From: Qipengyuania profundimaris
Lineage (GTDB): Bacteria; Pseudomonadota; Alphaproteobacteria; Sphingomonadales; Sphingomonadaceae
NCBI RefSeq assembly: GCF_030717945.1
Contig: NZ_JAVAIM010000001.1
Location: 1,363,131-1,427,130 of the forward strand
Reading direction: 5' to 3'
Length of the DNA stretch: 64,000 nt
Below the pieces are notes generated by a model. The model did not search any database, was not told where the DNA came from, and was given only the letters and a program-made list of their open reading frames with translations. The translations under genes and the position numbers were made by a program. Shown one piece after another: positions 8,273 to 16,572 of the stretch (positions are counted from its first letter, which is position 1; the number at the start of each line of letters is the position of its first letter).

Positions 8273-10074
8273 ATCGCATCGACCTGCTCGGCCAGCGTCA
8301 GCCAGCGTTCTTCCGCTGCGTCCTTTTCGGTCCGCGCATTTTCGATGCCCTGCGAGATTGTCGCGAAGCGCTGCGGGTCGGAGGTGTAGAGATCGGGATC
8401 CGAAAGGATCGTCTCGCCCCTCGCAATGGCGGCTTCCAGTTCCTCGATCCGCGCGGGCAATTGCTCGAAGTCGCGCTGGTCCTTGTAGCTCAGCTTGGTC
8501 GGCTTCTGCGGCGGCGGCGGAGGGGGCGGTGCGCTCTCCGACTTGTCGGATTTCGTCTTGCTCTCGACCGGCTTCTGCCGCTTCGCCTGCCAGTCCTCGT
8601 ATCCGCCCGCGACAACATCGACGCGGCCTGTTCCGTCGAGGCCCAGCGTCACCGTCACCGTGCGGTCGAGGAAGTCGCGGTCGTGGCTGACGATCAGGAC
8701 CGTGCCTTCGTAATCGGCGATCACTTCCTGCAGCAGGTCGAGCGTTTCGAGGTCGAGATCATTGGTCGGCTCGTCCAGCACCAGCAGGTTCGAGGCCTTG
8801 GCGAATTCGCGCGCCAGCAACAACCGGCTGCGTTCGCCGCCCGACAGCACGGCCACCTTCATGTCGACGATCTTGGGATCGAACAGGAACTCCTTCAGAT
8901 AGCCCTGCACATGCTTGCGATTGCCGCGCACGTCGATCCAGTCGCCGCCTTCGGCCAGCACCTGACGCACCGTCTTGTCGGCGGTCAGCAACTGGCGCTG
9001 CTGGTCGATCATCACGCCGGTCAGCGTCTTGGCGATCTCCACCGTGCCGCTGTCGGGCTCAAGCTCGCCAGTGAGCATCTTGAGCAGCGTCGTCTTGCCT
9101 GCGCCGTTCGCGCCGACGATGCCGATCCGGTCGCCGCGCTGGATGCGCAGGCTGAAGGACTTGATGATCGTGCGATCGTCATAGCTCTTGGTGATGTTCT
9201 CCGCGACAATGACCGATTTCGACTTGAAGTCCTCTTCGGTCGCCAGCTTCAGCTTGGCCGTGCCGCCCGCCGAAATCATCGAAGCCCGCTGGGCGCGCAT
9301 CTGCCACAGCTTTTCCAGCCGCCCCTGGTTGCGCTTGCGCCGCGCGGTCACGCCGCGCTCTAACCAGTGCGCCTCCAGCTTCAGTTTTGCATCGAGCTTT
9401 TCCGCCGCGCGCGCTTCCTCGGCATAGACCTGTTCTTCCCAGGCCTCGTAACCGCCGAAGCCGACCTCCTTGCGGCGCAGGCTGCCACGGTCGAGCCAGA
9501 TGGTCGCGCGGGTGAGGCGCTTCAAAAACGTCCGGTCGTGGCTGATGACGACGAAGGCGCCTTTGTAGCGGTCGAGCCAGCCTTCCAGCCAGTCGATCGC
9601 GCCGAGATCCAGATGGTTGGTCGGCTCATCCATCAGCAGCAGGTCGGGATCCTGCGCCAACGCGCGGGCGATGGCGGCGCGGCGCTTCTCGCCGCCGCTG
9701 GCGCCCTTCGTCTCCCGGCTCATGTCGATGCCGAGCTGGCCGGCGATGGCCTCCACCTCGTGCTCTTGCGGCGCGTGCGTGCCGTCGAGCGCCCAGTCCA
9801 TCAGCGTCGCATGGCCGGTGAGGTCCGGATCCTGTTCCAGCAGAACGATCCGCGTGCCGGGCTTGATCTTGCGCTCGCCTGCATCGGTCTCGATCTGGCC
9901 GTCGATCATGCGGAACAGCGTCGTCTTGCCGACGCCGTTGCGACCGATCAGCGCGAGCCGGTCACGCGGACCGATGTGGAGGTCGAGCGCGTCGTGGTCG
10001 GGACCGCCGAACAGCCATTTGCCGCCCTGCTGCAGGGCCATGCCTTCGAGGCTGAGGATCGGGGGCTGTGCCAT
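8269..10074 (-). CDS. ABC-F family ATPase (Uup-like)
   Basis: 601 residues with two ATP-binding cassettes and no membrane domain. Cassette 1: Walker A LIGRNGVGKTTLF, signature SGGEKRRAAIARALA, Walker B LLLMDEPTNHLDL. Cassette 2: Walker A IVGANGAGKTTLL, signature SGGERSRLLLAREFA, Walker B LLVLDEPTNDLDL. The roughly 85-residue linker after cassette 1 is charged. After a proline-rich stretch the C-terminus is a predicted coiled coil (LPARIEELEAAIARGE), the Uup arrangement. ABC-F proteins act on ribosomes or on branched DNA intermediates; pairing with a DNA glycosylase mildly favours a Uup-like genome-maintenance role. This last step is an inference. Confidence 0.92.
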   Translation of the reverse strand: MAQPPILSLEGMALQQGGKWLFGGPDHDALDLHIGPRDRLALIGRNGVGKTTLFRMIDGQIETDAGERKIKPGTRIVLLEQDPDLTGHATLMDWALDGTHAPQEHEVEAIAGQLGIDMSRETKGASGGEKRRAAIARALAQDPDLLLMDEPTNHLDLGAIDWLEGWLDRYKGAFVVISHDRTFLKRLTRATIWLDRGSLRRKEVGFGGYEAWEEQVYAEEARAAEKLDAKLKLEAHWLERGVTARRKRNQGRLEKLWQMRAQRASMISAGGTAKLKLATEEDFKSKSVIVAENITKSYDDRTIIKSFSLRIQRGDRIGIVGANGAGKTTLLKMLTGELEPDSGTVEIAKTLTGVMIDQQRQLLTADKTVRQVLAEGGDWIDVRGNRKHVQGYLKEFLFDPKIVDMKVAVLSGGERSRLLLAREFAKASNLLVLDEPTNDLDLETLDLLQEVIADYEGTVLIVSHDRDFLDRTVTVTLGLDGTGRVDVVAGGYEDWQAKRQKPVESKTKSDKSESAPPPPPPPQKPTKLSYKDQRDFEQLPARIEELEAAIARGETILSDPDLYTSDPQRFATISQGIENARTEKDAAEERWLTLAEQVDAM

Positions 10075-10116
10075 AGGCCGCGCGAGGTAGGCGCGCGGCC
10101 CCGATGCTGCAAGCGG

Positions 10117-11682
10117 TTAGCGCGCAGCCTTCTGCGCCTCGACCATTGCGGCGACGCTTTCGAGCAGCTGGGGCGCGTCGTAGACGATGCCGTCCTTGAC
10201 GGTCCAGCGCACCCCGCCGACCTGCTCGATCGCCCCGGTCTCGTAATTCAGCCGCGTGTGGCCGGTGCCGTACAGGACCTTGAGATTGGCGAGCGGGTTT
10301 TCCGGCACGATCACGAGATCGGCCAACTGACCGACCGCGATGCGGCCCATCGGCGGCTCGACGCCGCGCGGTTCGTAGATTTCGCGCGCGCCATCGAGCG
10401 TCGCGGCACGGATCACCTCGAGCGGAGCGAGCCCCGCCTCGCGCAGCATTTCCAGCTCGCCGATATAGGCGAAACCCCAGGTCTGGTAGATATAGCCGGG
10501 GTCCGAGCCAGCGGTGACGCGGCCGCCCTTGCGGTGGAAGTCCTTCGTCAGCTGGAACCACTTGTCATAGAAATTGCGCCAGGCGACCTCGTCCTCCGTG
10601 CTCCAGTCCTTGTAATAGCTGCCGTGGTTGGTGGCGCTGGGGGCGTAGAAATCCATCAGCGACGGCAGGCTGTAGCGCGCATGCCAGTCGCGGTTCTTGG
10701 CCGCCATCACGTCGCGGCTGGCGGAATAGATGTTGAAAGTGGGGCTCAGCGTTACGCCGCTCTCGACCAGCGCATCGACATAGGCGTCCCATTCCTCGCT
10801 GCCCGGTTCGACCGCCTGCGGGGCCAGTCGTGCGACCCAGCCGAAGCGCGATTGCTCGTCGAAATAATTGTAGTCTTCCGGGTAATAGGGAAGCGCGCCG
10901 TCTTTCAGCAGGCTTTCGAAATGGCCGTAGAAATGGGTGACCCCGTCGAGGCCGAGATCGACGGCTTCTGCCGCGTTCATTTCGGCGACGCCGGTCTGCG
11001 CGAGGTGGGCGACGGTGCCCATTTGCTGCGTCTCGGCTTCGTCCAGCGCAGCCTCCAGCACATCCGGCGTGGCGGAGTTGAAGAACTTGATTCCCCAATA
11101 CCCCTGCGCCTTGGCCCACCGGACCCATTCGCGCGCCTTGGCGGGCGAGTCGGGCGCGCCGCGCGACCATTTGTCGCCGAATACGGCATAAGGGATCAGC
11201 CGCGGTGCGGCGATCGTGTTTGCCGCGCTACGGGCGGTGTCGGTCAGGTCGGGCTGGTTCGGGCCGAAATAGAAACTGACCCCGCGCACGGTCGTCACGC
11301 CATGGGCCAGCCACAGCTTGTAACCGTAGGACGGCTGGTTGGCTTTCGACGGATCGCCGTTGTGCCCATGCGTGTCGACGAAGCCGGGCAGCGCATACAT
11401 GCCTCCCGCCTCGACCACCTTGCTGGCCGAGTTGCGGACGCTGGCAGGCGCGCCGCCGGGATAGAGGGCGGCAATGCGGTTGTTCTCGACGAGAATGTCG
11501 ATCGGCCCGGCGGGCGGCGCGCCGCTGCCTTCGACTACTGTAGCACCCGCGATAAGCATGCGCGGGAACGGCCCTTCGCCTTCGCCGGCCGCGCGGTCGG
11601 GCACGGCATCCATTTGTTGCGCGGATAGGGCTGCCGGGGCGAGCGCCAGCAGCGCCGCGAGTGCCAGTTTGCGGAATGTCAT
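10117..11682 (-). CDS. Secreted amidohydrolase-family metal hydrolase
   Basis: 521 residues with a Sec signal peptide (MTFRKLALAALLALAP, cleavage near LSAQQ). After a small beta domain (LIAGATVVEGSG) comes the TIM barrel with the metal-binding PGFVDTHGHNGD, further histidines in VAHLAQTG and GVTHFYGH, and TAGSDPGY carrying the late catalytic Asp. The C-terminal beta domain ends with IAVGQLADLVIVPENPL. The family includes imidazolonepropionase-, dipeptidase- and prolidase-like enzymes; the substrate is not predictable. The ATG at 11682 has a GGGAG ribosome-binding site. Divergent from the SIMPL gene. Confidence 0.88.
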   Translation of the reverse strand: MTFRKLALAALLALAPAALSAQQMDAVPDRAAGEGEGPFPRMLIAGATVVEGSGAPPAGPIDILVENNRIAALYPGGAPASVRNSASKVVEAGGMYALPGFVDTHGHNGDPSKANQPSYGYKLWLAHGVTTVRGVSFYFGPNQPDLTDTARSAANTIAAPRLIPYAVFGDKWSRGAPDSPAKAREWVRWAKAQGYWGIKFFNSATPDVLEAALDEAETQQMGTVAHLAQTGVAEMNAAEAVDLGLDGVTHFYGHFESLLKDGALPYYPEDYNYFDEQSRFGWVARLAPQAVEPGSEEWDAYVDALVESGVTLSPTFNIYSASRDVMAAKNRDWHARYSLPSLMDFYAPSATNHGSYYKDWSTEDEVAWRNFYDKWFQLTKDFHRKGGRVTAGSDPGYIYQTWGFAYIGELEMLREAGLAPLEVIRAATLDGAREIYEPRGVEPPMGRIAVGQLADLVIVPENPLANLKVLYGTGHTRLNYETGAIEQVGGVRWTVKDGIVYDAPQLLESVAAMVEAQKAAR

Positions 11683-11823
11683 CGAAATCTCCCTGCCTGT
11701 CTTGCGCCCTAGATCAGGAGAAGGGGGCTGTGAAGCGTGCGCCGATACGCGGCGAGGAACCGCTCGTTCAGTCAGCTGTAACAAGGGCGGGCCGACCATG
11801 CGCACCGAAAAGGAGATCCGCCG

Positions 11824-12558
11824 ATGAAACGTCTCGCCATAGCCTTGCTCGCCGCAACCGCCAGCACCGTCGCCGCTCCGGCGCAGGCAGCGGAGGTTCA
11901 GATTACCACGCAAAACCCGGTCATCGAACTGTCAGTGTTCGAGCAGATCGAGGTCGAGCCGGACATGGCGACGATCTCGACCGGCGTGCAGACCGATGCG
12001 GCCACGGCCGTCGAGGCGCTGCGGCGCAATTCGGCGGAAATGGAGCGGCTGGTCGCTCTGATCCGCGCGCTCGGCATCCCGGCACGCGATATCCAGACGG
12101 CGAGCATTAATCTCAATCCGCGTTACGACTATAACAATCGCGGCGATCAGCCGCCGCGCTTCCTCGGTTATCAGGCCAGCAACCAGGTAACCGTCAAACT
12201 TCGCGATCTCGACCGGGTTGGCGAAGTGCTCGACGCCATGGTCGAAGCAGGCGCAACGAACATCAACGGGCCGCAATTCTCCATCGAGGACGACGAGGCT
12301 GTCAAGGCGCAGGCGCGGAGCAATGCGCTTGAGCGCGGCCGTGCGCAGGCAGAGGAATATGCGCGGCTGGCGGGATATTCGGGCGTTCGCCTGCTGCAAG
12401 TTGCCGAAGCGATCCGTGGGTCGAGCGGTTCGATGGCCAAGGACGAAGCGATCGTGGTGACCGCATCTCGAGTTGCCGCAGCCCCTCCACCTCCGGTCGC
12501 CCCTGGTGTCGTTTCGACCGGTGTCGGCATCGCATTGACCTACGAAATGACGCGCTGA
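11824..12558 (+). CDS. SIMPL domain protein (DUF541), periplasmic
   Basis: 244 residues beginning with a signal peptide (KRLAIALLAATASTVA, cleavage after APAQA). The SIMPL/BP26 fold follows: PVIELSVFEQIEVEPDMATISTG, long helices around EALRRNSAEMERLVALI, LGIPARDIQTASINLNPRY, and a closing SRVAAAPPPPVAPGVVS with ALTYEM. Members form periplasmic ring-like assemblies of uncertain role. AAGGAGAT precedes the ATG by 6 bases. Single gene; the following PepSY gene is 72 bases away and seems to have its own control region. Confidence 0.9.
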   Translation: MKRLAIALLAATASTVAAPAQAAEVQITTQNPVIELSVFEQIEVEPDMATISTGVQTDAATAVEALRRNSAEMERLVALIRALGIPARDIQTASINLNPRYDYNNRGDQPPRFLGYQASNQVTVKLRDLDRVGEVLDAMVEAGATNINGPQFSIEDDEAVKAQARSNALERGRAQAEEYARLAGYSGVRLLQVAEAIRGSSGSMAKDEAIVVTASRVAAAPPPPVAPGVVSTGVGIALTYEMTR

Positions 12559-12586
12559 TCCAGCCTGAACTCGGGTGAGAACGAAC

Positions 12587-12602
12587 ATTCACACCTTGTT
12601 CA
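12587..12602 (+). promoter_or_regulatory. Direct repeat (ATTCA / GTTCA, 11-base period), possible response-regulator site
   Basis: ATTCA at 12587-12591 and GTTCA at 12598-12602 are spaced by one helical turn, the usual spacing of OmpR/PhoP-family half-sites, 29 bases ahead of the PepSY gene. The same GTTCA word recurs ahead of the response regulator gene at 12966 and 12980. Inferred, not proven. Confidence 0.3.
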
Positions 12603-12630
12603 ATGGGATAAGCTTAGGCAGGACGGCATA

Positions 12631-12933
12631 ATGAAACGCATCCTAGCCTCGATCCTCGCAGCTGGCCTCGTCGCCGGTCCGATCGCCTCCGCGCCTGCCT
12701 TCGCGCAGCGCAGCGAGCAGGGCGAGGCGCGCCGCGAGATGAGCGCGGGCAATGCAATGAAGCTGCGCGATATCGAGCGCCGCGTGGTGCCGACCATGGG
12801 CGATGCCGAATATCTCGGCCCGGCCTATGATCCTACGGCCAAGGCCTATCGCCTCAAGTTCATCAAGAAAGGCCGCGTGATCTTCGTCGATGTGGACGCA
12901 CGCACCGGTCGCATCCTCCGTCGCAGCCGCTGA
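12631..12933 (+). CDS. Small secreted PepSY-like protein
   Basis: 100 residues. A signal peptide (KRILASILAAGLVAG, cleavage near APAFAQ) precedes a single PepSY-like unit: LRDIERRVVPTMGDAEYL, then AYRLKFIKKGRVIFVDVDARTG and a basic tail RILRRSR. The ending FVDVDARTGRIL is the typical last strand of PepSY domains. PepSY proteins are often periplasmic modulators of proteases or sensor kinases; here the gene sits directly upstream of a two-component pair with 97 bases between, so it may be an accessory input or a target of that system. Confidence 0.82.
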   Translation: MKRILASILAAGLVAGPIASAPAFAQRSEQGEARREMSAGNAMKLRDIERRVVPTMGDAEYLGPAYDPTAKAYRLKFIKKGRVIFVDVDARTGRILRRSR

Positions 12934-12965
12934 TCCCGGCGCTGCTTTTCATGCGCAGAAACCCC

Positions 12966-12995
12966 GTTCAGGTTGACGCGTTCATCTACATGAAC
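12966..12995 (+). promoter_or_regulatory. Repeat-rich operator candidate ahead of the two-component genes
   Basis: GTTCA at 12966-12970 and again at 12980-12984 (14-base period); the second copy forms a perfect inverted repeat GTTCAT-CTAC-ATGAAC (12980-12995). It lies about 35-65 bases before the response regulator start, where an autoregulatory site would be expected. Confidence 0.4.
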
Positions 12996-13030
12996 GACAC
13001 GCGTCGCAACGAAACAGGGACAAAGCCTTC

Positions 13031-13708
13031 ATGAGAATCCTGATTGTCGAAGACGAGCCCACGCTCGGCCAGCAGTTGAAATCGACGCTGGAGCAGAACG
13101 GCTATGCCGTCGACCTTTCGGCCGATGGCGAGGACGGCCATTTCCTCGGCAGCACGGAGGATTACGACGCCGTGATCCTCGACTTGGGCTTGCCGGAGAT
13201 CGACGGGCTGACCGTGCTCGGCATGTGGCGCAAGGAGGGGCGCGATTTTCCGGTCCTGGTCCTGACTGCGCGCGACAGCTGGAGCGACAAGGTTGCCGGC
13301 CTCGACGCAGGCGCCGACGATTACCTCGCCAAGCCCTTCCAGACCGAAGAGCTGATCGCCCGCCTGCGCGCGCTAATCCGCCGCGCCTCGGGCAATACGT
13401 CCTCCGAGCTGACCGCAGGCGACGTCCGTCTCGACACACGCTCGGGCCGCGTCACCCTGGCGGGGGAGCCGGTCAAGCTGACCGCGCAGGAATACAAGCT
13501 GCTGAGCTACCTCATGCACCACAAGGGCAAGGTGGTCAGCCGCACCGAACTGATCGAGCATATCTACGATCAGGATTTCGACCGCGATTCGAATACGATC
13601 GAGGTCTTCGTCACCCGCATCCGCAAGAAGCTGGGTGCGGAAGTCATCACGACCATCCGTGGACTCGGTTACAGCCTCGACGACCCTGCCGACCAGCCGC
13701 GCGCCTGA
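13031..13708 (+). CDS. OmpR/PhoP-family response regulator
   Basis: 225 residues. The receiver domain (1-115) has the acidic pair in IVEDEPTLG, the phospho-acceptor Asp in VILDLGLPEIDG, Thr in LVLTARDSW and the conserved Lys in DDYLAKPF. The C-terminal winged helix (about 125-220) carries LTAQEYKLLSYLMHHKGKVVS and DSNTIEVFVTRIRKKLG, the DNA-recognition region of the OmpR/QseB/PhoP type. It is cotranscribed with the sensor kinase, whose reading frame probably begins inside its 3' end. Likely regulates envelope stress or cation homeostasis by analogy with PhoP; the stimulus is unknown. Confidence 0.93.
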   Translation: MRILIVEDEPTLGQQLKSTLEQNGYAVDLSADGEDGHFLGSTEDYDAVILDLGLPEIDGLTVLGMWRKEGRDFPVLVLTARDSWSDKVAGLDAGADDYLAKPFQTEELIARLRALIRRASGNTSSELTAGDVRLDTRSGRVTLAGEPVKLTAQEYKLLSYLMHHKGKVVSRTELIEHIYDQDFDRDSNTIEVFVTRIRKKLGAEVITTIRGLGYSLDDPADQPRA

Positions 13709-15137
13709 CGCCGACGCTCCTTCGGGAAGCGAGGCGCATGCCGCGCGGGCTGGCGAGCCTGCGGATGCGCCCGTCACGATAGACACGCCGAAACCTGCGC
13801 GCCGCAGCCTCGCCGCGCGTATGATGGCGATCGCCGCGTTGTGGATTGGCGTCCTTTTGCTCGGCGGCGGCTTTGCGCTCGATCGTACGCTGGCTCGCAT
13901 GGTCGAAAGCAATTTCGACGACCAGCTCGAATACCTCCTCAACGCGATGATCGTCACGGCGGAGATCGGCCCGGATGGCGAGGTGTATTTCAACCGTCCG
14001 CTTGGCGAGCCGCGGTTTCTTGAGCCGAATAGCGGCCTCTACTGGCAGATCAGCGGGGCGGGGCAGCTCGACACCCCGTCGCGCTCGCTATGGGACACGC
14101 AGCTCGAACTGCAGGCCGACCATCTCGATATGGAGCCGCATTTCTACGACTCCGCCCAGTTCGACGCCGAACCCCTGCGCATCGTGGAGCGCACCGTGCT
14201 GCTGCCCGACAGCGATACGCGCTGGACCTTTGCCGTCGCTTCGGCGCGCGAGGAACTGGATTTCCAAATCAGCCGCATCCGCTCCATCCTGATCTGGAGC
14301 TTCGCCCTCCTTGCCCTCGGTCTGATGGCGATGGCGATGGTGCAGAGCTATTACGGCCTCTCCCCACTCCGCCGCGTGCGCGCCGCGATCCAGTCCATGC
14401 GCAGCCAAGGCAGCAATCGCATTACCGAGCCGCTGCCGCTCGAAGTCGAACCGCTGGTCGAGGAAATCAACGCGCTGCTCGCCCATACCGAAAGGCAGGC
14501 CGAGGAAGCCCGCATGCACGCCGGCAATCTCGCCCATGCGCTCAAGACGCCGTTGACCGTGCTGACCAATGCTGCGACGGCCCGCGATCCGCAGCTCGCC
14601 AGCCTCGTGTTCCGCGAAACCAAGACGATGCAGCGCCATGTCGAGCACCACCTCGCTCGCGCCCGCGCCGTCGGCCGCCGCGCGTCTGGTCACAGCCGAG
14701 CGGACGTCTGGCCGAGCGCTGAAAGCGTCCTGCGCGCCGTCACGCGCATTTACGAAGACACCCGCTTCGATCTCGACGGCAACAAACTCGCCGCTGTTTC
14801 GATAGAACGTCAGGACCTCGACGAAATCCTCGGCAATCTGATCGAGAATGCCGCCAAATACGGTGGCGGTAGCGTGTTCGTCACCATCGATGCTGAACCC
14901 GAAGCGGAATGCTGCACCATCTGGGTCGAGGACGACGGCAGGGGCATTCCCGCAAGCGAACGCAGCCGTATCTTCGACCGCGGCGCGCGGCTGGACACGG
15001 GCAAGCCGGGCACCGGCCTCGGCCTCGCGATCGTGCGCGATGTGGCGGAAATCTACGGCGGCTCGGTCGAACTGGACGAAAGCGAGGATCTGGGCGGCCT
15101 GCTGGTCAAGCTCACCCTGCCGCGTGCCGGTATCTAG
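13635..15137 (+). CDS. PhoQ-like sensor histidine kinase
   Basis: 500 residues from the GTG at 13635. A transmembrane segment follows the arginine-rich SLAARMM (about residues 63-82), then a periplasmic sensor domain of some 135 residues, a second transmembrane segment near IWSFALLALGLMAMAM, a HAMP-like linker, the H-box GNLAHALKTPLTVL, the N-box NLIENAAKYGGG and G-boxes DDGRGI and GTGLGLAI. The H-box and overall layout match the PhoQ group. The start is uncertain: the only other ordinary in-frame start is ATG 13821, which would cut off the positive residues in front of the first helix. The GTG gives a 74-base overlap with the regulator gene. Confidence 0.88.
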   Translation: MRKSSRPSVDSVTASTTLPTSRAPDADAPSGSEAHAARAGEPADAPVTIDTPKPARRSLAARMMAIAALWIGVLLLGGGFALDRTLARMVESNFDDQLEYLLNAMIVTAEIGPDGEVYFNRPLGEPRFLEPNSGLYWQISGAGQLDTPSRSLWDTQLELQADHLDMEPHFYDSAQFDAEPLRIVERTVLLPDSDTRWTFAVASAREELDFQISRIRSILIWSFALLALGLMAMAMVQSYYGLSPLRRVRAAIQSMRSQGSNRITEPLPLEVEPLVEEINALLAHTERQAEEARMHAGNLAHALKTPLTVLTNAATARDPQLASLVFRETKTMQRHVEHHLARARAVGRRASGHSRADVWPSAESVLRAVTRIYEDTRFDLDGNKLAAVSIERQDLDEILGNLIENAAKYGGGSVFVTIDAEPEAECCTIWVEDDGRGIPASERSRIFDRGARLDTGKPGTGLGLAIVRDVAEIYGGSVELDESEDLGGLLVKLTLPRAGI

Positions 15138-15445
15138 CTTTCCCGCGCCCGTTCGTGGTGGCGGATGACCTCGTCGATGATGAAGCGCAGGAATTTCTCG
15201 CTGAATTCCGGATCGAGCTCGCTTTCCTCGGCTAGCCGCCGCAGCCGCGCGATCTGTTCCTGCTCGCGGCTTGGATCGGCAGGCGGCAGCGCGGTCTTCG
15301 CCTTGTACTCGCCCACCGCCTGCGTAATGCGGAATCGTTCGGCGAGCATGTGGACCAGCGCGGCATCGATATTGTCGATGCTCTTGCGGAAGCCCGCCAG
15401 CGTCGCGTCTTCCGATCCCGATTGTTGCACGTCCTGCGTCATCAT
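15134..15445 (-). CDS. Chorismate mutase, AroQ type
   Basis: 103 residues, all-helical AroQ fold: FRKSIDNIDAALVHMLAERF at the N-terminus with the conserved Arg and Asp, KAKTALPPADPSREQEQI in the middle (active-site Lys and the RE pair), and a C-terminal helix FLRFIIDEVIRHH. It converts chorismate to prephenate in phenylalanine/tyrosine synthesis. A monofunctional short enzyme without prephenate dehydratase. Two adjacent ATGs (15445, 15442) are possible starts. Its stop codon shares the palindrome CTAG with the stop of the convergent kinase gene. Confidence 0.9.
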   Translation of the reverse strand: MMTQDVQQSGSEDATLAGFRKSIDNIDAALVHMLAERFRITQAVGEYKAKTALPPADPSREQEQIARLRRLAEESELDPEFSEKFLRFIIDEVIRHHERARES

Positions 15446-15468
15446 TTGCCAGATTAACGCCAATCGTT

Positions 15469-15494
15469 CTCTTGCCAAGAAAGCATAGCAAGAG
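15469..15494. promoter_or_regulatory. Inverted repeat CTCTTGC...GCAAGAG between divergent genes
   Basis: Perfect 7-base arms (15469-15475 and 15488-15494) with a 12-base spacer lie between the divergent chorismate mutase and polyprenyl synthase genes. Could be an operator or chance. Confidence 0.25.
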
Positions 15495-15509
15495 CATGGC
15501 CAAGCCGAA

Positions 15510-16526
15510 ATGACAGCCGACGTCGTACAATTGCCGCGCCGACAGCCCGAGGGCTCGATCGAACCGATGCTCGCCCTGACAGCGCAGGGCATGAATCAGG
15601 TCAACCAGGTGATCCTCGACCGGATGCAGAGCGAGGTGCCGCTGATCCCGGCGCTGGCGGGGCATCTGATCTCGGGCGGTGGCAAGCGCCTGCGCCCGAT
15701 GCTGACGCTCGCCGGGGCCGAGCTGGTGGGTTACAGCGGCACGCGCCACCACAAGCTCGCCGCCGCAGTCGAGTTCATTCACACGGCGACGTTGCTGCAC
15801 GACGATGTCGTCGACGGCAGCGACCTCAGGCGCGGCAAGGCGGCGGCCAACATCATCTTCGGTAATCCCGCCACCGTGCTGGTCGGCGATTTCCTGTTCA
15901 GCCGGTCGTTCGAGCTGATGACGGAAGACGGCAGCCTCAAGGTGCTAAAGATACTCTCAGGCGCATCGGCGATCATTGCCGAGGGCGAGGTCGACCAGCT
16001 GACCGCCCAGCGCAAGATCGACACCAGCGAGGAACGCTACCTCCACATTATTCGCGCCAAGACCGCGGCGCTGTTTGCGGCTGCCAGCCGCATTGCCGCT
16101 GTGGTGGCGGAGTGCAGCGAGGAACAGGAGCAGGCGCTCGACGAATACGGCCGCAATCTCGGCGTGGCGTTCCAGCTGGTCGACGACGCGCTCGACTATG
16201 ACTCCAACGCGGCCGCCATGGGCAAAGACCGCGGCGACGACTTCCGCGAAGGCAAGATGACGCTGCCGGTGATTCTCGCCTACGCACGCGGCGACGAGGA
16301 AGAGCGCGCGTTCTGGAAGCAGGCGATCGGCGGCTTCAAGACCACCGACGCGGATCTCGACCACGCCATTGCGCTCATCGACAAGCATGATGCGGTCGCC
16401 GACACCAAGCTGCGCGCCAGCCATTTCGCGCAGCGTGCGATCGATGCCCTCTCGATCTTCCCCGACGGCCAGGCCCGGCGGGCGATGACCGAGGCTGCGC
16501 TGTTCGCGGTGGCGCGGGGATACTGA
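15510..16526 (+). CDS. ispB: Polyprenyl diphosphate synthase (octaprenyl/decaprenyl type)
   Basis: 338 residues, soluble trans-prenyltransferase. It has both aspartate-rich motifs: the first in LLHDDVVDGSDLRRGK and the second in LVDDALDYDSNAAAMGKDRGDD, with GGGKRLRPMLTLAGAEL upstream. It makes the long side chain of ubiquinone; product length (C40 or C50) cannot be read with certainty here, although Q10 is usual in Sphingomonadales. Divergent from chorismate mutase, which feeds aromatic metabolism. The ATG at 15510 gives a normal family length. Confidence 0.92.
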   Translation: MTADVVQLPRRQPEGSIEPMLALTAQGMNQVNQVILDRMQSEVPLIPALAGHLISGGGKRLRPMLTLAGAELVGYSGTRHHKLAAAVEFIHTATLLHDDVVDGSDLRRGKAAANIIFGNPATVLVGDFLFSRSFELMTEDGSLKVLKILSGASAIIAEGEVDQLTAQRKIDTSEERYLHIIRAKTAALFAAASRIAAVVAECSEEQEQALDEYGRNLGVAFQLVDDALDYDSNAAAMGKDRGDDFREGKMTLPVILAYARGDEEERAFWKQAIGGFKTTDADLDHAIALIDKHDAVADTKLRASHFAQRAIDALSIFPDGQARRAMTEAALFAVARGY

Positions 16527-16572
16527 TCCGTTCCGTCATCCCGGCTTTTGCTGGGCCGACGACAAGGTAGAT

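Noticed and set aside
9367..11628. A 753-codon open frame on the plus strand
   Set aside because: Antisense to the ABC-F and amidohydrolase genes, spanning their boundary; composition is that of a GC-rich shadow.
14088..15800. A 570-codon open frame on the minus strand
   Set aside because: Spans the kinase, the chorismate mutase and the start of the prenyl synthase in the wrong frame; no motif.
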